DNA from: Fidelibacterota bacterium
GTDB taxonomy: Bacteria > Pseudomonadota > Alphaproteobacteria > Rhodospirillales > Rhodospirillaceae
Assembly: GCA_947476625.1 (NCBI GenBank)
Contig: CANJRA010000012.1
Span: 1 to 64,000 of the forward strand
Direction of reading: 5' to 3'
Length of the DNA stretch: 64,000 nucleotides
In this document: piece by piece, positions 58,655 through 64,000 of the stretch
How the letters are laid out: every line of letters starts with the position of its first letter
How positions within the stretch are numbered: the first letter of the stretch is position 1
The notes under the pieces: model-generated
Databases searched by the model: none
Told to the model about the DNA's origin: nothing
The model's input: only the letters and a program-made list of their open reading frames with translations
Program-made: the position numbers and the translations under genes

Positions 58655-60377
58655 CCGGCGTTCTAGCGGTATGAACACACACCAAACAAAGCCAAAATAC
58701 CCGCGCATAGCGATCGCCCTCGTCGGCGGCGTAGCGGGGGTTCTCGCGCTGAGCCTCGCGTTTAATATTCATCGTTTGGTATCGCCGAAAGACTCGCCGG
58801 TACATCAAGCAGAGACGGCGCTTAAAGAAGCGCCGGCAAGCGAGGCATCCCTAAGCGCGCCGATTAAGGCCGAAGTGGATAAAGCGCCGCAGGAGTCCCG
58901 CACCGCACTGAACACTGTGTACGAGGCTTTCTCATTTGCCCCACTGTGGACGTCGAGCAAGAATCAAAGCCGCTTACAATCCCTGACAAAGTCGATGTAT
59001 GAAGCGCGCGATCAGGGCATCGAACGCGAGAACCTCGTCCGCCTTGTCGCGAAAGTGAAGACGAAGCTTTCGCCGGATGAAGCCGCACAAACCGATGTCG
59101 CGTTAACGCGGGAAGCGTTGAGCTTGGCAAACGCCTTGCGGTTGGGTGCGGTATCGACGGCGGAGTTAGGAACAAGCTGGGTGATGCCTGCCGAAACGTT
59201 TGATGCAGCGCCGGTATTGATCGACGGATTGAAGCGCGGCGACATTCAGGGCATTTTCGCGAAACTCCCGCCAGCCGATGAGCAATACAAGGGCTTGGTC
59301 ACGGCTTTGCAGATTTATCGCGATATGGCCACTCAGGGCGGTTGGCCCACGCTGCCGGCGGGCGAAGAGTTGCGCCTAGATACGCAAGATGCACGGATTG
59401 CCATCATCAACGCGCGCCTCAAAGCAGAAGGCTATTTGGATGCGCGTGAAACGCCGGATGCCGCGCGCCTTGCGGAAGCCGTTATGACTTTCCAAAAACG
59501 GAACGGACTTGAGCCCGACGGCCGTCTCGGCAAGGAGACGCTGGCGACCCTCAATATCTCCGCCGACGACCGCGTGGCCCAGATCGCCGCCAACCTGGAA
59601 CGCCGCCGTCATACCGTGCGCGATCTCGGCGACGATCATATTGCCGTGAATTCGGCTTCGACGATGTTGACGCTCTATCGCAACGCTAAGCCGGAACTGA
59701 CGCTAAAAGTGGTCTCCGGCAAGCCGGTCCACGCCACGCCCATTCTGTCGGCCAAAATCACCGCAGTGACGTTGAACCCGCGCTGGGAAATTCCGCCGTC
59801 GATTGCCGGCAAAGAAATCCTGCTGAAACTTAAGGCCAATCCGAATTATTTTGCCGACAACAACATGGTCGTTGTGGACGGGCCCGAGGCCGATCCGCAT
59901 GGGCAGTCTATCGATTGGTCGCAGTATTCCGCCAAGAGCCTTCCTGTACGTTTCCGCCAACGCGCGGGTGATGACAACGCGCTCGGTTATATAAAATTCC
60001 AAATGACCAACCCGCAGAATATTTATCTGCACGATACCCCCTCACGCAAAGCCTTCGCTAAATACGAGCGTCACTTAAGTCATGGCTGCATCCGTGTCGA
60101 TCAACCCGCGACCTTGGCGCAGCAAGTTCTTGCGGACACCACCGGCTGGGATGCCAGCGAGGTCGAGAAAGAAATCGCCACCAACGGTACGCGCTCGATT
60201 GTTCTGAAAAAGCCGCTGCCGGTTTACATCTTCTATTGGACGGCTTTGGTCGAGAAAGACGGCGTGTATTTTCCGCAGGATGTATACAGCCGCGATAAAG
60301 CGCTGGCAGCGGCGCTCGGCATCAAGCCCGCGTTAGAAGAAAAACAGCACCCGGATCGTCTCGTCGCGCTCGATTAG
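58623..60377 (+). CDS. L,D-transpeptidase of the YcbB/LdtD type
   Basis: 584 residues from GTG 58623, or 568 from ATG 58671, which directly precedes the membrane anchor (IAIALVGGVAGVLALSLAF). After a scaffold region comes a peptidoglycan-binding domain (RIAIINARLKAEGYL and VMTFQKRNGLEPDGRLG), then the YkuD catalytic domain with HDTPSRKAFAKYERHLSHGCIRV; the catalytic Cys is residue 489 from the GTG. It makes 3-3 crosslinks between meso-DAP residues in the periplasm. The next gene is a broken MepK-like endopeptidase, the same pair as E. coli ycbB-ycbK. Confidence 0.92.
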   Translation: MKIYFETAMPDRRSSGMNTHQTKPKYPRIAIALVGGVAGVLALSLAFNIHRLVSPKDSPVHQAETALKEAPASEASLSAPIKAEVDKAPQESRTALNTVYEAFSFAPLWTSSKNQSRLQSLTKSMYEARDQGIERENLVRLVAKVKTKLSPDEAAQTDVALTREALSLANALRLGAVSTAELGTSWVMPAETFDAAPVLIDGLKRGDIQGIFAKLPPADEQYKGLVTALQIYRDMATQGGWPTLPAGEELRLDTQDARIAIINARLKAEGYLDARETPDAARLAEAVMTFQKRNGLEPDGRLGKETLATLNISADDRVAQIAANLERRRHTVRDLGDDHIAVNSASTMLTLYRNAKPELTLKVVSGKPVHATPILSAKITAVTLNPRWEIPPSIAGKEILLKLKANPNYFADNNMVVVDGPEADPHGQSIDWSQYSAKSLPVRFRQRAGDDNALGYIKFQMTNPQNIYLHDTPSRKAFAKYERHLSHGCIRVDQPATLAQQVLADTTGWDASEVEKEIATNGTRSIVLKKPLPVYIFYWTALVEKDGVYFPQDVYSRDKALAAALGIKPALEEKQHPDRLVALD

Positions 60378-60500
60378 CTCGCACTTCAAGTTGCAGAGGG
60401 TTTAAGTGCGCCCTTTTACCGCGACATGACAGGATATTTTTGACGCAAGGGAACAAGTTTTCTTGAAGGGTTCCAGTTCGGGCTGTTAAACAGTCTGGGC

Positions 60501-61060
60501 ATGGGGACTTCAGATCATTTATCACAGCCGTTGGCGCTTTCGCGTCGCCGTATCATTGGCGTAGGCGCAGCAGCCCTCGGCATGATGGCACTACGTCCGG
60601 CCGAAGCGGCCATACAGCGCCCTCGTTTTCTCTCTCTTCAAAATCTGCACACCGGGGAACGGGTCAAATCCGAATACTGGGCGGAAGGCGGTTACATCCC
60701 GCAGTCGCTGAGTTCAATCGCCCAGGTGTTGCGTGACCATCGCAACGATGCAGTTCATGCCATCGACACCAAGTGCTGGATCTGTTGAACCGCCTGCAAT
60801 CCACCCTGGGCGTTACCGGACCGTTACACGTTATTTCCGGTTATCGTTCACCGGAGAGCAATGCAAAGATGGCGGCGGCAAGCAACGGTGTCGCCGCACA
60901 CAGCCTCCACATGGAGGGTAAAGCCATCGATATCCGCATACCGGGCGTGGACCTGAAACACCTGCAGACGGTCGCTAAGTCCTTGGAAGCCGGGGGCGTG
61001 GGCTATTATGCCCAATCCAATTTCGTCCACATGGACGTCGGCCGCGTCAGATATTGGTAA
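60501..61060 (+). pseudogene. MepK/YcbK-like (DUF882, M15) endopeptidase gene with a frameshift
   Basis: The first part (from ATG 60501) has a twin-arginine signal (SRRRIIGVGAAALGMMALRP) and the conserved region LSLQNLHTGERVKSEYW. It shifts at about 60771-60773, where AAGTGCTG should read AAGGTGCTG: a one-base deletion. The frame then closes at 60788, while the continuing frame from 60773 encodes LDLLNRLQSTLGV, HVISGYRSPESN, HSLHMEGKAIDI and FVHMDVG, including the zinc His and Asp residues. MepK cuts DAP-DAP crosslinks made by L,D-transpeptidases. Both halves are otherwise well preserved, so the lesion is recent or a sequencing error. Confidence 0.85.
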
Positions 61061-61065
61061 GGCTG

Positions 61066-61091
61066 GCCGGGTCAAAAGACCGGGTATTTTT
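61066..61091 (+). terminator. likely terminator after the MepK-like gene
   Basis: GGCCGGGTC-aaaa-GACCGG (one bulged G) is followed by a T run (ATTTTT). It lies 6 bp after the stop of the endopeptidase gene and 88 bp before the VWA gene. Confidence 0.55.
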
Positions 61092-61178
61092 CAAGCTTAT
61101 TCAGGGTCATAAGGCTGGTGTTTTCAGCCGGGCATAAGGGTATGCTGGTCGCCAGATGTCGGCAGACGGGCAGTTCCT

Positions 61179-62219
61179 ATGACTTTTTATGCACCGAGCA
61201 TGTTGTGGCTACTATTGGCGCTACCTTTGGCGGTGGTGACTTATATCGTCCTGTTGCGCCGGCGGACAAAAACCGCCGTGCGTTTTGCCGATTTTGAATT
61301 GGTGAAAAGCGCGATGGGTCCGGGCCAGCGCATTCGCCGCCATGTGCCGCCGGCACTGTTCCTTGTCGCTATCGCGTTTCTGATTTTCTCGCTGGCCCGT
61401 CCCTCGTCCCTCCTTATCCTGCCGTCACAGCGCGAGACCATCATCCTTGCCATGGATGTTTCGGGCAGCATGCGCGCGAACGACGTCGACCCTATACGCA
61501 TGACCGCAGCGCAGGCTGCAGCGCGGGAATTTGTGAAAGACCAGCCGAGTTCCGCCCGCATCGGCTTGGTGGCTTTCTCTTCAAATGCCATGACCGTTCA
61601 GCAACCGACTTTCAATCACGACGATGTCATTGCCGCGATCGATAGCCTGAAGCCCCAACGCTTCACGGCTGTGGGAAGCGCCATTCTGGTTGCGCTCGGT
61701 AATATTTTTCCCGGCGCGAGTTTTGACCAAGACATCAAGGGCTCTCCGGCGGGCCCCAAAGGCATGCCGCTCGGAGAAGCCTTGCAGCCCGAGCAGGCTC
61801 AGCCCATGCCGGTAGCGCCGGGGTCTTATACGTCGGCTGTTGTTGTCCTGCTGTCGGACGGACAAACCAATGTCGGGACTGATCCGGTAGATGCGGCCCA
61901 CGCCGCGGCAGATCGCGGCGTACGGGTTTTCACCGTTGGCTTCGGATCGGACCAAGGCGGCGTCGTCGATTTCGAGGGCCGGTCGGTTTATGTCAAACTC
62001 GACGAAGCGACCTTAAAGAAAGTCGCCGAGATCACCCACGCGTCTTATTTCCGCGCAGGCACCGAAGCCGAGCTGAACCAAATTTATAAATCTCTGACGA
62101 CGACGTTCGTCATGGAAAAGCAGCTGACCGAGATTACAGCAGGCTTTGCAGGTGCAGGTGCTTTCATGGCAATCCTGGCCGCCATACTGTCTTTCCTGTG
62201 GATTGGCCGTTTCACGTAA
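61179..62219 (+). CDS. BatA-like membrane protein with a VWA domain
   Basis: 346 residues. Two N-terminal transmembrane segments (about 7-25 and 58-75) with the arginine-rich loop typical of BatA, then a von Willebrand A domain with the metal site DVSGS (93-97) and STAIGRD-like continuation in FTAVGSAIL and VVLLSDGQTNVG. A third hydrophobic segment ends the protein. BatA proteins work with MoxR ATPases and BatB; neither is next to it here, so it is isolated. A linked MoxR gene may lie elsewhere. Confidence 0.88.
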   Translation: MTFYAPSMLWLLLALPLAVVTYIVLLRRRTKTAVRFADFELVKSAMGPGQRIRRHVPPALFLVAIAFLIFSLARPSSLLILPSQRETIILAMDVSGSMRANDVDPIRMTAAQAAAREFVKDQPSSARIGLVAFSSNAMTVQQPTFNHDDVIAAIDSLKPQRFTAVGSAILVALGNIFPGASFDQDIKGSPAGPKGMPLGEALQPEQAQPMPVAPGSYTSAVVVLLSDGQTNVGTDPVDAAHAAADRGVRVFTVGFGSDQGGVVDFEGRSVYVKLDEATLKKVAEITHASYFRAGTEAELNQIYKSLTTTFVMEKQLTEITAGFAGAGAFMAILAAILSFLWIGRFT

Positions 62220-62229
62220 GCCAATCCGG

Positions 62230-63222
62230 CTATTCCCTGAGGCTTTTACCGATCTCGGCGAGAAGCTCATAAGACCGCAACCGCGCCTTATGCTCGTAGA
62301 TGGACGTGACCACCATCAATTCATCGACGCCCGTGCGGTCGATAAAAGATTTCAGCCCCTCGCGGACAGTGTCGGGCGAACCCATGATGGCATACGTCAA
62401 CATGCGCCCGGCCTGAGCTTGCTCGGCGGGAGTCCAGTAAGCCGCGATATCGTCGATCGGCGGCGGTAGCTGCAGCCGCGTGCCGCGCACGAGATTGGCG
62501 AAGGTTTGCTGCACCGACGTAAACAAATAGCGGGCCTCGGCATCGGTATCGGCCACCACGATATTTACGCCCGCCATTGCATAGGGTGCTTGAAGCTGGC
62601 GCGACGGCTTGAAACCGGCGCGGTAGGCCTGCAAAGCTTGAAGCAATGAGTCCGGCGCAAAGTGCGATGCGAAGGCATAGGGTAAGCCCAGCATGGCGCC
62701 CAGCTGTGCGCCAAAGGTACTGGAGCCCAGAATCCACAGAGGCACTTCGCTGCCTGTACCCGGCACCGCTTGAACGAATTGACCCGCTTGCAGCGGACCC
62801 AACAGCGCCTGTAATTCGAGAACGTCTTGCGGGAAAGTGTCGGCGGCGTTGGGATCGCGCCGCAGGGCGCGCAGCGTTCTCTGGTCGGTGCCGGGTGCGC
62901 GCCCCAGGCCGAGATCGATACGGCCGGGATAAAGTGCGTCCAAGGTGCCGAACTGCTCGGCGATGACCAACGGCGAATGGTTGGGCAGCATGATGCCGCC
63001 CGCGCCTACGCGTATGGTCTTCGTGCCGCCCGCGACATAACCGATAGCGACCGAGGTCGCGGCGCTGGCGATGCCCACCATGTTGTGATGTTCGGCCAGC
63101 CAATAACGTGTGTAACCCCAACGCTCGGCATGTTGAGCGAGATCAAGGGTATTGCGCAGCGCATCGGACGGCGTGGAACCCAGTGAAACCTGGGCAAGGT
63201 CGAGGATGGAAAGCTGTGTCAT
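62230..63222 (-). CDS. LLM-class flavin-dependent oxidoreductase
   Basis: 330 residues, a luciferase-like TIM barrel: [73 protein letters not shown]. This pattern matches the YhbW-like subgroup of the LLM family. It uses reduced flavin from elsewhere, and no substrate can be inferred. It is transcribed toward and convergent with the VWA gene; it lies 54 bp after ureG. Confidence 0.9.
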   Translation of the reverse strand: MTQLSILDLAQVSLGSTPSDALRNTLDLAQHAERWGYTRYWLAEHHNMVGIASAATSVAIGYVAGGTKTIRVGAGGIMLPNHSPLVIAEQFGTLDALYPGRIDLGLGRAPGTDQRTLRALRRDPNAADTFPQDVLELQALLGPLQAGQFVQAVPGTGSEVPLWILGSSTFGAQLGAMLGLPYAFASHFAPDSLLQALQAYRAGFKPSRQLQAPYAMAGVNIVVADTDAEARYLFTSVQQTFANLVRGTRLQLPPPIDDIAAYWTPAEQAQAGRMLTYAIMGSPDTVREGLKSFIDRTGVDELMVVTSIYEHKARLRSYELLAEIGKSLRE

Positions 63223-63276
63223 GGGCAGAGTGTGACAGCATTGCCTGCCCAGGCAAGGCGGTTCTAGGCCCCACTT

Positions 63277-63909
63277 TTACGCGACGTTTTTACGCGAAAG
63301 CCCGCCGGCTTTCTCGATAAAGGCGGCGATGACGTCGACCCCTTCGCGCTTGCGCATATTAGTAAAAACGTAAGGCTTGGTGCCGCGCATGCGCTTGGTA
63401 TCGGTATCCATGACTTCGAGCGAAGCACCGACATGGGGCGCCAGATCGATCTTGTTGATCACCAGCAAGTCGGATCGTGTGATGCCGGGGCCGCCTTTGC
63501 GGGGGATTTTCTCGCCGCCGGACACATCGATGACGTAGATGGTGATGTCGGCCAGTTCGGGGCTGAACGTAGCCGCGAGATTATCGCCGCCGGATTCAAT
63601 GAGGATGATGTCGAGCTTCGGAAACTTGCGGCGCATTTGGGATACCGCCGCGAGATTGATGGAAGCATCCTCGCGAATAGCAGTGTGCGGACAGCCGCCG
63701 GTTTCAACACCCAGAATGCGTTCTTCCGGCAACGCACCGGCACGCGTGAGGATGAGCGCGTCTTCCTTGGTGTAGATGTCGTTGGTGATGGCGCAGATGT
63801 CGTACTGCGAGCGGAAAATATTGCACAGCACTTCCATCAGGGCGGTTTTTCCTGAACCGACCGGGCCGCCAATGCCAACGCGCAACGGGCCGTGAGATGT
63901 ATCACTCAT
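63277..63909 (-). CDS. ureG: urease accessory GTPase UreG
   Basis: 210 residues. The P-loop GGPVGSGKT (14-22) and the SIMIBI-class features [25 protein letters not shown] (Cys-Pro-His metal site) and [14 protein letters not shown] are all present. UreG delivers nickel to apo-urease together with UreF and UreD/UreH. Its ATG overlaps the ureF stop by 4 bp. The urease structural genes are not in the window and are expected beyond the right edge. Confidence 0.97.
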   Translation of the reverse strand: MSDTSHGPLRVGIGGPVGSGKTALMEVLCNIFRSQYDICAITNDIYTKEDALILTRAGALPEERILGVETGGCPHTAIREDASINLAAVSQMRRKFPKLDIILIESGGDNLAATFSPELADITIYVIDVSGGEKIPRKGGPGITRSDLLVINKIDLAPHVGASLEVMDTDTKRMRGTKPYVFTNMRKREGVDVIAAFIEKAGGLSRKNVA

Positions 63910-64000
63910 GAGCGGAACAACCTCGTGTATTGGGTTTCGTGTTTCATGGACGCCATGTCCATCATGAAGGCAGCGCTGCCCAGATCATCAAGGCCGGTAG
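63906..64000 (-). CDS. ureF: urease accessory protein UreF, C-terminal 30 residues
   Basis: The minus strand at the right edge encodes [19 protein letters not shown] and RLFRS, followed by TGA at 63906-63908. [15 protein letters not shown] is the conserved UreF C-terminus, which contacts UreG and UreD. The rest lies beyond the window. The 4-bp ATGA overlap with ureG indicates translational coupling. Confidence 0.92.
   Translation of the reverse strand, partial: TGLDDLGSAAFMMDMASMKHETQYTRLFRS

Overview
The window is a gene-dense, GC-rich stretch of an alphaproteobacterial chromosome. This rests on the gene order of the division and cell-wall (dcw) cluster running from mraZ to ftsZ, followed by lpxC, bamD, recN and ligA, on the FtsZ type (long linker, C-terminal tip [14 protein letters not shown]), and on MlaA, PAS_5-like and BatA-like proteins. 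MurE carries the DNPR motif, so the peptidoglycan is of the meso-diaminopimelate type. LpxC, BamD and MlaA show a diderm with an LPS outer membrane. I cannot name a genus from sequence alone.

Layout. 1-690: a degraded IS3-type transposase remnant and an SRPBCC gene cut by an in-frame amber codon. 782-1444: an O-methyltransferase. 1675-20850: the dcw cluster (mraZ, rsmH, ftsL, ftsI, murE, murF, mraY, murD, ftsW, murG, murC, murB, ddl, ftsQ, ftsA, ftsZ), mostly with 1-14 bp overlaps, preceded by a promoter with 10-bp-phased MraZ boxes and closed by a strong terminator. 20851-21440: a compact four-helix palindromic element and an orphan 84-residue gene. 21551-26629: an enoyl-CoA hydratase and an RND efflux pair. 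26874-32766: lpxC, bamD, recN and ligA. 32898-35086: small accessory genes (VOC protein with a histone-like tail, GNAT, PAS, GIY-YIG). 35094-41453, minus strand: pepP-prmA and uvrD-metF. 41603-43071: mlaA and mlaC, with a bridging 20-codon ORF. 43159-48193: PepSY protein, beta-hydroxyacid dehydrogenase, a 42-residue membrane peptide, cspA, GFA protein, DEDD exonuclease and ettA. 48361-51181: a secreted hydrolase and a secreted beta-propeller. 51316-54803: two glycosyltransferases around a ChbG/HpnK-type deacetylase. 54807-55309: two truncated genes fused tail to head. 55385-58522: a thioredoxin-like ferredoxin and an IorAB-type molybdenum hydroxylase. 58623-62219: an L,D-transpeptidase, a frameshifted MepK-like endopeptidase gene and a BatA-like VWA protein. 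62230-64000, minus strand: an LLM flavin oxidoreductase, ureG and the end of ureF.

How the genes work together. The first 21 kb makes UDP-MurNAc-pentapeptide and lipid II (murC-F, ddl, murB, mraY, murG) and the septal machine that uses it (FtsZ, FtsA, FtsQ, FtsL, FtsW, FtsI). Later blocks supply the outer membrane (LpxC for lipid A, BamD for porin assembly, MlaA/MlaC for lipid asymmetry) and 3-3 crosslink remodelling (L,D-transpeptidase plus the broken MepK-like hydrolase).

The most notable items are: the phased MraZ boxes between and beyond the -35 and -10 of the dcw promoter; the 64-nt four-way-junction element after ftsZ; the 20-codon ORF that exactly fills the mlaA-mlaC gap; short ORFs overlapping the starts of ftsA, lpxC, prmA and the L,D-transpeptidase gene; clean single-base lesions in the SRPBCC and mepK-like genes; a deletion chimera of glycosyltransferase and receiver-domain fragments; and tandem plus-strand terminators with no recognisable gene before them. 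I did not find a CRISPR array, prophage, defence island or any clearly new multi-gene system.
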